The notes: a model not told the origin generated them from the letters alone. DNA of 9,178 bases from an uncultured Paracoccaceae bacterium (GCA_937132145.1 CAKZNY010000300.1:1-9178), one strand, 5' to 3'; counted from the first letter of the stretch, positions 1 through 8,005 are shown. A program made the numbers and translations.

Positions 1-23
1 CGGAATAAACCTAAACGCAAACG

Positions 24-56
24 AAAAGGGCCTCGCGATTAATGCGAGGCCCTTTT
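24..56. terminator. Bidirectional intrinsic terminator
   Basis: A perfect 9-bp GC-rich stem (28-36 with 44-52) encloses a 7-base loop. It is flanked by AAAA on the left (24-27) and TTTTT on the right (53-57), so either transcript would end in a U-tract after the stem. It lies about 20 bases beyond the stop codon of the minus-strand helicase gene and most likely ends that transcript. It would also end any plus-strand transcript entering from the left, whose gene is outside the window. Confidence 0.88.
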
Positions 57-75
57 TGTATCTACCGTTAAGTTT

Positions 76-1848
76 TTATTCAGCTTTAGGTTCGTCCGCA
101 GGGGTTTCCTCGACGACCGGTGTTTCTTTTTTCTTGGTCACACGACGTTTCCGAGGCTTTTTCGCGGGTTTTTCTTCCACTGCATCTTCGGTAACGGGCT
201 CTTCAGATTTTGTTTCCTCGGTGTCCGACGCCTCTTCGATCTTCTTTTTTGGCGCACGACGACGGCGAGGTTTCTTCGGTGCCTCTTCAATCGGTGTATC
301 CAAAACAACCACGTCTTTGACCACTTCAACTTGATCCTCAACGACTTCAGGCGTTTCTTCTTCAACTTCCTTAGGCGTCACAACCGCTTGCAAAGCACGA
401 AGATCACGCGTCATGAAGGCCGGAACATGATCGCCCATGCCCAAAACCGCAGGCCCGTTGTCGCGACCACGACCGCGACCACGTTGAGGGCGACGGTTGT
501 TGTCCGAGCGATTATTTTCTGAACGGTTGCTGTCTTGACGATTGTTGTCTGAACGTTTGTTGTTCTCGCGTTGCGCTGGCTTTGGCGACTCGACTGGTTT
601 CTCGTCTGTAGTTTCAACAGGTTTTGGCTTGTCGACGTTTTTCTGCGGGCGGCTGCGCTGTGCCGGTTTTTCCTCGGCCTTTGGCGCGCTTGTTTCGCCT
701 TTCAGCGGGTTATCCATGCGCGGGATATCCGTCTTGACCAGCGCTTCAATGCTGGCGAGGTATTTTTCCTCAAAAGGCATACAAAGCGTAATCGCTTTAC
801 CCTCACGTCCAGCGCGGGCTGTACGGCCGATGCGGTGGACGTAATCCTCGGAATGGATGGGCACGTCGAAATTGAATACGTGGCTAACATTTGGAATATC
901 GAGACCACGCGCTGCCACATCAGATGCAATCAGCAATTTCAGTTCACCATCACGGAAACTGGTCAGGATTTTCGTGCGCAGGGATTGGTCGAGATCGCCG
1001 TGCAAGGCAGAGGCATCAAACCCGTGCTTTTTTAACGATTTAGCAACAATGTCCACGTCACGCTTGCGGTTGCAAAAGATGATCGCGTTGGTCAGGCTAT
1101 CGCCTTCTTTTTCGATCAAAGCCCGTAAAAGGTCGCGCTTTTCTTTTGGGCCACGGTCTTTGCGCGATGGCGTAAGCATGCAAACGGCTTGCTTGATTGT
1201 GTCCGACGTGGTTGCCTGACGGGCAACTTCGACCCGAACAGGATTGTGCAGGAACTCTTCCGTAATCCGCGTAATTTCCGGCGCCATAGTGGCCGAGAAG
1301 AACAGGGTTTGGCGGGTAAAGGGGGTCATCTTGAAGATGCGCTCGATATCGGGAATGAACCCCATGTCGAGCATCCGGTCAGCCTCGTCGATCACCATGA
1401 TCTGCACGCCGTTCAGCATTAGTTTGCCACGCTCGAAATGGTCGAGCAGGCGGCCCGGCGTGGCGATAAGAACGTCAACGCCTCGGTCAATCAGGCGGTC
1501 CTGATCCTTGAAGCTGACACCGCCGATAAGCAGGGCCATCGAAAGCTTTACGTGTTTCGCATAGGTCTCGAAATTCTCGGCAACCTGTGCGGCCAGCTCG
1601 CGTGTGGGACAAAGAACCAGCGAGCGCGGCATACGCGCACGGGCGCGACCCTTGGCCAGCATGGTAATCATCGGCAACGTGAACGAGGCCGTCTTGCCCG
1701 TTCCTGTTTGGGCTATCCCCAAAACATCACGGCCTTGCAGCGCGTGTGGAATGGCCTCGGCCTGAATAGGGGTAGGGGTCGTATAGCCTGTATCAGCTAC
1801 AGCTTGCAGTACTTTCGGGTCTAACCCGAGATCGCTAAATGAAGTCAT
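76..1848 (-). CDS. rhlE: DEAD-box ATP-dependent RNA helicase, RhlE-like, with long charged C-terminal tail
   Basis: ATP-dependent unwinding or remodelling of RNA in the cytoplasm, of the kind linked to ribosome assembly, mRNA decay and growth in the cold. The helicase core fills roughly residues 1-385 and all family motifs are intact: Q motif 21-29, motif I AQTGTGKT 46-53, Ia PTRELA 81-86, GG 109-110, Ib TPGR 130-133, II DEAD 154-157, III SAT 185-187, IV around 256-262, V ARGLDIP 313-319, VI HRIGRTAR 338-345. The remaining 200 residues are a disordered tail: an Asn/Arg pentad tract (432-452), an RGRGRGR box (456-462), a short GMGDHVPAFM segment (470-479), then acidic stretches alternating with two basic patches (525-536, 563-574). 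At 590 aa it is long for RhlE because of this tail. The start is the only early ATG before the Q motif, with a weak GGA-type ribosome site upstream. It is a single unit divergent from fpr. The family is certain; the symbol is by resemblance. Confidence 0.93.
   Translation of the reverse strand: MTSFSDLGLDPKVLQAVADTGYTTPTPIQAEAIPHALQGRDVLGIAQTGTGKTASFTLPMITMLAKGRARARMPRSLVLCPTRELAAQVAENFETYAKHVKLSMALLIGGVSFKDQDRLIDRGVDVLIATPGRLLDHFERGKLMLNGVQIMVIDEADRMLDMGFIPDIERIFKMTPFTRQTLFFSATMAPEITRITEEFLHNPVRVEVARQATTSDTIKQAVCMLTPSRKDRGPKEKRDLLRALIEKEGDSLTNAIIFCNRKRDVDIVAKSLKKHGFDASALHGDLDQSLRTKILTSFRDGELKLLIASDVAARGLDIPNVSHVFNFDVPIHSEDYVHRIGRTARAGREGKAITLCMPFEEKYLASIEALVKTDIPRMDNPLKGETSAPKAEEKPAQRSRPQKNVDKPKPVETTDEKPVESPKPAQRENNKRSDNNRQDSNRSENNRSDNNRRPQRGRGRGRDNGPAVLGMGDHVPAFMTRDLRALQAVVTPKEVEEETPEVVEDQVEVVKDVVVLDTPIEEAPKKPRRRRAPKKKIEEASDTEETKSEEPVTEDAVEEKPAKKPRKRRVTKKKETPVVEETPADEPKAE
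493..555 (-). repeat. Degenerate 15-bp tandem repeat inside the helicase gene (Asn/Arg pentads)
   Basis: About four diverged copies of a 15-base unit encode consecutive five-residue modules of the type S-D/E-N-N-R (residues 432-452 of the helicase). The repeat keeps the reading frame, so gain or loss of a unit would change the tail length without breaking the protein. Confidence 0.75.
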
Positions 1849-1934
1849 GTTTTTCCGTCTGTTGCGGCGATTAAAGTGGCCGCATAAATCAGCGCGGCAT
1901 GGGTAACCGTATTGCTACCCTTTCATAGGTATGC

Positions 1935-1963
1935 TCAATAAACAGGAAATCGGGTGAGGTCAA
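1935..1963 (-). promoter_or_regulatory. Candidate sigma-70-type promoter for the helicase gene
   Basis: Read on the minus strand, TTGACC (1963-1958) is followed after exactly 17 bases by TATTGA (1940-1935). The -35 box is strong (5 of 6 to consensus) and the -10 weak (3 of 6). It would give a 5' leader of about 80 nt before the helicase start. It is placed by spacing and consensus only. Confidence 0.35.
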
Positions 1964-2040
1964 CGGAACTACACAAAAAGGGGTGTATTCTGTGCAAATG
2001 CGACGTTATACGGCGTGTAAACATAGATTAAGGGATACTT

Positions 2041-2832
2041 ATGTCAGACGAACTACCTAAAGCTTATCGCAACATGGTTTTCTTGAAAGTTACTTCGGTC
2101 AAGCATTACACCGATAAAACGTTCAGTTTTACGTGCGAGCGGCCGGATTCTTTCCGTTTCAGGTCTGGCGAATTTGCGATGATCGGGTTGGCTAATGGCG
2201 ACAAGCCGTTGTTGCGCGCGTATTCAATAGCCTCGCCAAACTGGGCCGAGGAGTTGGAGTTCTACTCGATCAAAGTCCCCGATGGTCCGTTAACGTCGAA
2301 GTTGCAACACCTGAAGGTCGGGGATGAAATCGTAATGCGGCCCAAACCTGTCGGTACATTGGTGCATGATGCGTTAATACCGGGTAAACGGCTTATCATG
2401 TTTTCAACTGGAACCGGCATCGCCCCGTTCGCCAGCACCATTCGCGACCCCGAGACATACGAAAAATTTGACGAGGTTATCCTGACGCAGACGTGTCGTG
2501 ACGTGAATGAACTGGAATATGGCAAAGCTTTGATTGCCGAAATCAAATCTGACGAACTGCTGAGCGAGGTTGTCGGCGACAAGTTGACGTACTTTGCGAC
2601 AACCACGCGCGAGAACAGCGACCAAATGGGGCGGATGACGGATTGGCTGCGTAACGGCAAGTTTGCAGAGGTAACCGGTGCGCCCCTCAACCCCGATACC
2701 GATCGCGTCATGATATGCGGATCAATGGATATGCTGAAAGAGCATAAACAGATTTGCGAAGACGCAGGGATGATCGAGGGATCAAACTCCCAACCCGGAC
2801 AATTTGTTATCGAAAAAGCCTTTACCGATTAA
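2041..2832 (+). CDS. fpr: Ferredoxin--NADP(+) reductase
   Basis: FAD enzyme passing electrons between NADPH and ferredoxin or flavodoxin in the cytoplasm, used to supply reductant to iron-sulfur and radical enzymes and in oxidative-stress defence. The 263 residues show the two-domain FNR fold: FAD-binding RAYSIAS (59-65) and GTLV (105-108), then the NADP domain with STGTGIAPF (122-130) and CGS (226-228). It ends in VIEKAFTD. This is the Ala-Phe type of C-terminus known from the Rhodobacter capsulatus enzyme, in which the tail covers the flavin, rather than an aromatic terminal residue. AAGGGA five bases before the ATG is a good ribosome site. It is divergent from the helicase gene with a 192-base spacer, and its last 11 bases overlap the end of the opposing acylase gene. 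I see no SoxR or other operator with confidence. Confidence 0.94.
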   Translation: MSDELPKAYRNMVFLKVTSVKHYTDKTFSFTCERPDSFRFRSGEFAMIGLANGDKPLLRAYSIASPNWAEELEFYSIKVPDGPLTSKLQHLKVGDEIVMRPKPVGTLVHDALIPGKRLIMFSTGTGIAPFASTIRDPETYEKFDEVILTQTCRDVNELEYGKALIAEIKSDELLSEVVGDKLTYFATTTRENSDQMGRMTDWLRNGKFAEVTGAPLNPDTDRVMICGSMDMLKEHKQICEDAGMIEGSNSQPGQFVIEKAFTD

Positions 2833-5284
2833 CGAGCGGGGTAAGTTGGGTTATCCCGACGGCCCCGCCTCGCGCAACTTCCGGGTCGAGCGACATGGGG
2901 ATATATTCCCCACGACGCCACAATGCGGCCAGATCGTCGTAATGGGGGGAAAACAGGTGTCCTGATTGCCCTGTTGCGATGATCATTACGGAACTATCAA
3001 GATCCGAGAAATCATAAACCGCCCTGAACCCGCTGGCGTGCACATTGGTGAACGGGGCGCTGCCGGTTCCCCGCGTTAAACCGCGCAGCAGCGTATTGTC
3101 GCCGCCGGGTGTTTCTTGGCGGATGTTGGCAAACCAGGATATGACAGGAATGCGGCCCAACACTTGGGCTTTGTGCAAGGCTTGGTGCGCTGTCCCCCAG
3201 CGCCAACGGCTGATGTTTTTGCCATAGGTTTCTTCCAGACCCAGCAATGCTTCGTCCAATGACACCTCGGCCATCTGCTGGCAGGTCTCAACCCGAGTGG
3301 TTTGCTGGATGTCACACCAGATGCCGGCTCCGTTCTCATTGCGAAACACGGCTTCGATGAAATCTGGCCGAATGCGGGTTAGCTCGCGGGACAGATTGCC
3401 AAGTTCATCCACGATCAGCCGTTTTTGCAAGGCTTGCATCCATGCGGCGTAGATTAGCGGTTCGGGGTCATGCTCGCCCATCTCGCCGTTCCAGTTGGCC
3501 AAAAGTTCCAGCGCTTCTTGACGGCGACGCGCAAAAGTATCGCTGGCGGCTGGCTGTCCGGTCCACCACAGGTCCCGCGCGACAAGCGGCAGAAGATTGC
3601 GGGCGGTGATCGAAATCGTATCCGTCTGGATTTCCACAAAACTGCTGAGGGTATGAAACTCTCTCGCGTTCAACAGCGCGGTTGCACGCGCGATCCGTTG
3701 CGTATCCCCCCACTCAAAGCTGAAATGGAGCGGGAAGGGGCGGTCGATAATTTTGTTATTGGTATTTACCACAATGCCGCTGGAAGGGTTTTTGACATAG
3801 GGGTTTTCGTCGAACGGAAACACCCCCTGCCACACGCTGGTTTCATCCCAACCGGGGGAGGGCATTTGCCCCTGCGTCGGGTGATCTGGATTGCGGGCGG
3901 GCATACGACCACCGACCACCTGAACGATGTTGTCTTTATCCGCCAGCGTGAAAACATTTGAAGGCGCTACAATCTTGGCAATCTGCGTCACGGCACTATC
4001 AACGTCGTGTTGGCGCATAATATTCATGAGGGCTTCAACCGACTGGTCATCCACTTCCAGCGCGGTCCAAGACATGGTCGCCACATGCCCCGCAGGCGTA
4101 ATCGCGGCCAAATTCATACGGTGCGCGGGGATTACCGGCCCGTTACGGCTCCACCGAAGGCGGCGCGCGACGGAGACCTGATCTTTGATGCCAATCAGAA
4201 TATCACGCGTCTCGAACGCAACATAGCCGTCCTCCGTTAGGTATTCGTCGGGATTTTGCGGGTTGAGTTTTTCAACGACGATGTCTTGGTCGTCAAGATA
4301 ACTGGACGTAATCCCCCACCCCATATCGGCGTTTCTGCCAATCAGGATGCCGGGGATGCCGGGAATGGTGCCGCCAATCGCGCCGCCGTCGGAAAACTCC
4401 AGCCGTGCAATCATCCAGAAACCGGGGGCATAAAGTGGCAAATGTGGGTCGGTCGCCAACAAGGGGCTGCCGCTCGCCGATCTGGACCCGAGGGCCGCCC
4501 ATGCGTTGGAGGCGCCCGCCATACCGATCGGCTGCACCGGATCGAGGAAGAACTGTTCGAGCGACGCGAATGTCGTGGGGGTGTCGGGGATCAAGCTGGC
4601 AAAATCGGGAATGGCCATGACAGCCTCGGCTCCGGATGTGGCAAAAAGATTCGCGACACGCTCTTTGGGTAGGGCCAGAGACAAGCGCGCACGCAGAACC
4701 TCGCGGCTGGCTTGGTCGGATAATTGCAGGGCCATAAGTTTGATAAGGGCGATGGAATCCGCAGGTTGCCACGGTGCAATTTTGTTGGGGGTGATGAAGA
4801 ATTGCGGCGCACCACGGCCCAATGCCTCGGTTGCGACTTCGTTGATCCATGCGTTGACGCCTGCGGAATAAGCCTCCAACATCAGGATCGTTTCGGGTGT
4901 TTGGTACGCCACGGCTTTTTGCGAAATAGTATAGAGATCAAGCGCGCGCATGTATTCATCGACTGGCAGCGCGTCTATGCCAAACACTTCGGCCAAGCGC
5001 CCTTGCACGGAACGGCGCATCAACGTCATCTGCCACAAACGGTCCTGCGCGTGGGTGAATCCAAGGCCAAACATCACATCCGTATCGTCTGTCGCGAAAA
5101 TATGCGGGATGGCATAGGTATCACGCACGATCTCAACCGGACCGTTCAGGCCGCGCACCACATGATCCGCGTCGTAATCAGGAATGGAGCGGATGGCCAG
5201 ATAATACGCCCCCCCGCCGATAAGCAATATCAATGCAAAAGCTGTGGTTAATATCCACATCATCCATCGAAATATCGTTATCAT
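2822..5284 (-). CDS. Penicillin acylase family protein (peptidase S45, Ntn-hydrolase), membrane-anchored
   Basis: Amidohydrolase made as a precursor that cuts itself to expose an N-terminal serine nucleophile. Family members hydrolyse penicillins, cephalosporins or acyl-homoserine lactones. Over the 820 residues I see a hydrophobic helix at about 9-30 with no clear signal-peptidase site, an alpha-chain region to about 257, and the processing site GAS-NAW with Ser259 as predicted nucleophile. H281 in DPHLPL is residue 23 of the resulting beta chain, the position taken by the catalytic-pocket Gln/His. VNTNN (506-510) probably carries the oxyanion Asn, and the conserved GQSGH block (772-776) is present. 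The only two cysteines, C657 and C668, could form a disulfide outside the cytoplasm. Minus-strand AGGGG about 9 bases before the ATG supports the start. It is a single gene between convergent fpr and a divergent dehydrogenase. The substrate cannot be told from sequence. Confidence 0.92.
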   Translation of the reverse strand: MITIFRWMMWILTTAFALILLIGGGAYYLAIRSIPDYDADHVVRGLNGPVEIVRDTYAIPHIFATDDTDVMFGLGFTHAQDRLWQMTLMRRSVQGRLAEVFGIDALPVDEYMRALDLYTISQKAVAYQTPETILMLEAYSAGVNAWINEVATEALGRGAPQFFITPNKIAPWQPADSIALIKLMALQLSDQASREVLRARLSLALPKERVANLFATSGAEAVMAIPDFASLIPDTPTTFASLEQFFLDPVQPIGMAGASNAWAALGSRSASGSPLLATDPHLPLYAPGFWMIARLEFSDGGAIGGTIPGIPGILIGRNADMGWGITSSYLDDQDIVVEKLNPQNPDEYLTEDGYVAFETRDILIGIKDQVSVARRLRWSRNGPVIPAHRMNLAAITPAGHVATMSWTALEVDDQSVEALMNIMRQHDVDSAVTQIAKIVAPSNVFTLADKDNIVQVVGGRMPARNPDHPTQGQMPSPGWDETSVWQGVFPFDENPYVKNPSSGIVVNTNNKIIDRPFPLHFSFEWGDTQRIARATALLNAREFHTLSSFVEIQTDTISITARNLLPLVARDLWWTGQPAASDTFARRRQEALELLANWNGEMGEHDPEPLIYAAWMQALQKRLIVDELGNLSRELTRIRPDFIEAVFRNENGAGIWCDIQQTTRVETCQQMAEVSLDEALLGLEETYGKNISRWRWGTAHQALHKAQVLGRIPVISWFANIRQETPGGDNTLLRGLTRGTGSAPFTNVHASGFRAVYDFSDLDSSVMIIATGQSGHLFSPHYDDLAALWRRGEYIPMSLDPEVARGGAVGITQLTPLVNR
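2836..2868 (+). other. Compound hairpin just after the fpr stop, inside the acylase coding sequence
   Basis: Four bases beyond the fpr stop, an outer 6-bp stem (2836-2841 with 2863-2868) encloses a second stem (2845-2850 with 2855-2860, one G-U pair, 4-base loop). There is no T-run after it. In the fpr mRNA it could act as a weak or Rho-assisted terminator or as a 3'-end stabiliser. The same bases encode about residues 806-816 of the acylase on the other strand, so the pairing may be a by-product of codon choice. Confidence 0.4.
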
Positions 5285-5316
5285 CCGGTTTTCCCCTACA
5301 AGCCCTTGACCCCGCG

Positions 5317-5345
5317 TGGATAGCAGGCCACTAAAAACTTAACAA
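5317..5345 (-). promoter_or_regulatory. Candidate promoter for the acylase gene
   Basis: On the minus strand TTGTTA (5345-5340) and TATCCA (5322-5317) are separated by 17 bases, about 33 bases before the acylase start. Both boxes match consensus only partly (4 and 3 of 6). The 90-base divergent spacer must hold promoters for both genes. I could not place a convincing one for the plus-strand dehydrogenase. Confidence 0.28.
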
Positions 5346-5374
5346 CGTACTGTAGATAATTTATCGGAGGAAAA

Positions 5375-6250
5375 ATGGCAAAAATAGCGTTTTTGGGTCT
5401 GGGCGTGATGGGCTATCCCATGGCTGGACATTTGCAGGCAGCCAAGCACGATGTGACGGTTTACAATCGCACAACGGCGAAAGCTGAAAAATGGGCGGCC
5501 GAGCATGGCGGCGCGTTCGCAGCCACTCCGGCAGAGGCCGTAAGCGGTGCAGAAGTCGTTTTTGCCTGCGTTGGCAACGACGATGATCTGCGCAGTATTA
5601 CGACGGGTGAGGGTGGCGCGTTCGCAGCAATGGCTTCCGGCACAGTATTTGTGGATAACACGACGGCATCAGCCGAAGTTGCCCGCGAATTATACGGTCT
5701 AGCGCAAGCTGCGGGTTTTGATTTCATTGATGCACCGGTTTCCGGCGGTCAGGCTGGCGCGGAAAACGGCGCTCTGACGGTTATGTGTGGTGGCGATGCC
5801 GCCCCTTACGCCCGTGTGGAGCCTCTGATTGATGCGTTCTCAAAGTCTTGCCGGTTAATGGGCGACAGTGGCGCGGGACAGTTGACCAAAATGGTTAACC
5901 AAATCTGTATTGCAGGCCTGTTGCAGGGCCTGTCCGAGGGGATGCACTTCGCGCAAAAAGCTGGCCTTGATGGCAAAGCGGTTGTCGATGTGATCTCCAA
6001 GGGGGCGGCTGGTAGCTGGCAGATGGATAACCGCGGGTATACCATGCTGGACGACGAGTTTGAATTCGGGTTTGCCGTTGACTGGATGCGCAAAGATCTG
6101 GGCATTTGTCTGGACGAGGCAAATAATAACGGCGCGACCTTGCCTGTGACGGCGCAGATTGACCAGTTCTACAAGGATGTGCAGAACATGGGTGGAAAAA
6201 GGTGGGATACTTCCAGTTTGCTCCGGCGTTTGACGCGTTTTAAGGATTAA
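5375..6250 (+). CDS. NAD(P)-dependent beta-hydroxyacid dehydrogenase (3-hydroxyisobutyrate dehydrogenase family)
   Basis: Cytoplasmic oxidoreductase interconverting a beta-hydroxyacid and its oxo-acid or semialdehyde with NAD(P). The 291 residues match the family in length and order: N-terminal Rossmann fold with GLGVMG (8-13), NRT at 31-33 after the second strand, substrate-binding DAPVSGG (119-125), the GQLTKMVNQ block with predicted catalytic K172, and WMRKDLG (237-243) with K240 near the cofactor. GGAGG four bases before the ATG fixes the start. Family members include 3-hydroxyisobutyrate dehydrogenase (valine breakdown), tartronate semialdehyde reductase and glyoxylate/succinic semialdehyde reductase. 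The neighbours include no valine or glyoxylate pathway gene, so I leave the substrate open. NRT after the second strand, in place of an acidic residue, leans toward NADP but does not prove it. Confidence 0.92.
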   Translation: MAKIAFLGLGVMGYPMAGHLQAAKHDVTVYNRTTAKAEKWAAEHGGAFAATPAEAVSGAEVVFACVGNDDDLRSITTGEGGAFAAMASGTVFVDNTTASAEVARELYGLAQAAGFDFIDAPVSGGQAGAENGALTVMCGGDAAPYARVEPLIDAFSKSCRLMGDSGAGQLTKMVNQICIAGLLQGLSEGMHFAQKAGLDGKAVVDVISKGAAGSWQMDNRGYTMLDDEFEFGFAVDWMRKDLGICLDEANNNGATLPVTAQIDQFYKDVQNMGGKRWDTSSLLRRLTRFKD

Positions 6251-6317
6251 TAATTAGATAATTCCAGATTTTCATGCCGGCGTAACCCGTTGAATTGCAT
6301 CTGTAATTATTATTTTC

Positions 6318-6349
6318 TTCACCCCGCTAAAGCAGTTTAGCGGGGTGAA
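6318..6349 (+). other. Perfect 14-bp hairpin between the dehydrogenase gene and lipA
   Basis: The arms 6318-6331 and 6336-6349 are perfectly complementary around a GCAG tetraloop. The hairpin is 67 bases after the dehydrogenase stop and 67 before the lipA start. No T-run follows on either strand, so it is not a textbook intrinsic terminator. It could still be the terminator or 3'-end stabiliser of the dehydrogenase mRNA, or part of the lipA leader if transcription starts upstream of it. Confidence 0.6.
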
Positions 6350-6416
6350 ATGTCGTTTGGTGCAGACAAGGCAAATCAAATCCGGTAAGCGTAGATAAAC
6401 GAACACCGGAGGCCCC

Positions 6417-7370
6417 ATGTCTGAGCGTGATTTAAGTGATAGAGCACAGCGTCATCCTGAAAAAGCACACAAGCCTGATACGCCAATTTTGCGTAAACCA
6501 AGCTGGATTCGTGTAAAAGCGCCAAATTCGGCGGCGTATAAAAAGACCCGTGATATTTTGCGCGAAAACAATCTGGTAACGGTTTGCGAAGAGGCCGGTT
6601 GCCCGAACGTTGGCGAATGTTGGTCGCAGGGCCATGCCACGATGATGATTATGGGCGAGATTTGTACGCGCGGTTGCTCGTTTTGCAACATCGCGACGGG
6701 GCGACCCGATGCGCTGGATGTGTTTGAACCTGCCCGTGTTGCCGTTGCCGTTGAAAAGCTGGGGCTGAAACATGTGGTTATCACCTCGGTTGATCGCGAT
6801 GATCTTGAGGATGGCGGGGCCGGACATATCGCGCAAACCATCCGTGCCATTCGCCGTAAAGCGCCGGGCACGACGATCGAAGTGCTAACGCCTGACTTCC
6901 TGAAATGTGGTCCAGAGGCGCTTGAATCTGTCGTCGAGGCGCGGCCCGATGTGTTCAACCACAACCTTGAAACTGTACCGGGTCTTTATCCGGTGGTTCG
7001 CCCGGGCGCGCGATATTTTGCATCCTTGCGCCTGCTGCAAAGGGTTAAGGAACTTGACCCGAGCATGTTCACCAAATCCGGTATCATGGTTGGGCTGGGC
7101 GAGGATCGCCAAGGCGTTTTGCAGGTAATGGACGACATGCGCGCCGCTGATGTGGATTTCTTGACCGTTGGCCAATACTTACAACCAACGCCCAAACACC
7201 ATGTGGTGGAACGCTTTGTGGACCCTGACGAGTTCAAATCCTACGAAAATGCCGCCTACGGTAAGGGTTTCTTAATGGTTTCGGCGACACCGCTTACACG
7301 CTCCAGCTATCACGCGGGGGATGATTTCGCGCAATTGCGGGCGGCTCGGCAGAAGAAACTGGCCGATTAG
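6417..7370 (+). CDS. lipA: Lipoyl synthase (radical SAM)
   Basis: Inserts two sulfur atoms into octanoyl groups on lipoyl domains of the 2-oxoacid dehydrogenases and the glycine cleavage H protein; the last step of lipoate synthesis in the cytoplasm. Both iron-sulfur clusters are evident in the 317 residues. The auxiliary cluster ligands are C57, C62 and C68 (CX4CX5C), plus a serine in RSSY (295-298). The radical-SAM ligands are C83, C87 and C90 (CX3CX2C). The family block NHNLETV is at 181-187. GGAGG four bases before the ATG supports the start. The length is normal for the family and nothing is missing. No lipB is adjacent. Its stop codon overlaps the stop of the opposing DsbA-like gene by four bases, and a strong hairpin lies in the upstream spacer. 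Confidence 0.98.
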   Translation: MSERDLSDRAQRHPEKAHKPDTPILRKPSWIRVKAPNSAAYKKTRDILRENNLVTVCEEAGCPNVGECWSQGHATMMIMGEICTRGCSFCNIATGRPDALDVFEPARVAVAVEKLGLKHVVITSVDRDDLEDGGAGHIAQTIRAIRRKAPGTTIEVLTPDFLKCGPEALESVVEARPDVFNHNLETVPGLYPVVRPGARYFASLRLLQRVKELDPSMFTKSGIMVGLGEDRQGVLQVMDDMRAADVDFLTVGQYLQPTPKHHVVERFVDPDEFKSYENAAYGKGFLMVSATPLTRSSYHAGDDFAQLRAARQKKLAD

Positions 7371-8005
7371 GTCTTGGACTTTTCGACAATCTCGGCGATG
7401 ATATCGGCCCAAGTGTCGGTGTTCTGCGCGCCCTGTACCGCGTAACTCGCCCCGATGATAAAGCACGGGACACCTTGAACGCCCATCTCGCGGGCTTTCT
7501 TGTCTTCGGCAATCGTCTCGGCCAGATCGGAATCCCCTTCCAGAAGGCGACGAATCAGATCGCCGTCCATCCCGACGCTTAGCGCCGTATCAACCAGAAC
7601 ATCGATGTCAGAAATATCCTGCCCCTCGCGGAAATAGCGTTTGAACAACTGCGTGACGACCTGCGATTGTTTTTCCTCCGCCCGCGCCCAAAGAATCATG
7701 CGGTGCGCGTTAAGCGTATTAGGGGTGCGTTTAATTTTTTCGAACGCGATATCCAATCCTGCCGCCTCTGCGGTTTTGGCAATCTCGCTGTATACTTTGA
7801 TCGCACCGGAGCGGCCCCCGAATTTCTGTTCCAGATATTCGCGACGGTCCATGCCCTCGGCTGGCATGTCAGGGTTAAGCTGAAATGGGCGCCACTGGAT
7901 TTCAAACGGATGGTCCGGTGCGGCTTCTAATGCGCGATCCAGTTTGACCTTGCCGATGTAACACCACGGACAGATCGGGTCGGATATTATGTCTAAAGTT
8001 GTCAT
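7367..8005 (-). CDS. DsbA family oxidoreductase, FrnE-like, cytoplasmic
   Basis: Thioredoxin-fold protein of the DsbA/FrnE and hydroxychromene-carboxylate isomerase superfamily, probably a thiol-disulfide oxidoreductase or isomerase. Its 212 residues begin straight into the first strand and the active site CPWC (12-15), so there is no signal peptide and the protein should be cytoplasmic. A helical insertion fills about 60-165. The cis-proline loop GVQGVPCF (175-182) places P180 opposite the active site, followed by a third cysteine, C181. The frame is open to an upstream ATG at 8230. I chose 8005 because GGAG sits seven bases before it, the family starts right at the thioredoxin strand, and the longer version would run into the divergent regulator. 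The partner and substrate are unknown. Confidence 0.9.
   Translation of the reverse strand: MTTLDIISDPICPWCYIGKVKLDRALEAAPDHPFEIQWRPFQLNPDMPAEGMDRREYLEQKFGGRSGAIKVYSEIAKTAEAAGLDIAFEKIKRTPNTLNAHRMILWARAEEKQSQVVTQLFKRYFREGQDISDIDVLVDTALSVGMDGDLIRRLLEGDSDLAETIAEDKKAREMGVQGVPCFIIGASYAVQGAQNTDTWADIIAEIVEKSKT

Noticed and set aside
56..334. 92-residue Ser/Phe/Arg-rich open frame on the plus strand at the left edge
   Set aside because: It starts within the terminator and is the antisense of the low-complexity helicase tail; its composition simply mirrors the Lys/Glu/Arg codons of that tail.
1901..1920. GGGTA/TACCC short stem in the helicase leader as a possible cold-shock or regulatory leader
   Set aside because: Only 5 bp with a 10-base loop; too weak to claim a regulatory structure.
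3470..3961. 163-residue open frame on the plus strand inside the acylase gene
   Set aside because: It lies fully antisense to a gene with intact motifs, has no family features, and is the kind of open frame expected opposite GC-rich coding DNA. The same holds for the other long frames opposite the helicase and acylase genes.
6248..6312. 9-bp inverted repeat TAATAATTA/TAATTATTA flanking the start of the dehydrogenase-lipA spacer
   Set aside because: Pure AT arms 47 bases apart give little stability and are easily met by chance in AT-rich spacer DNA.
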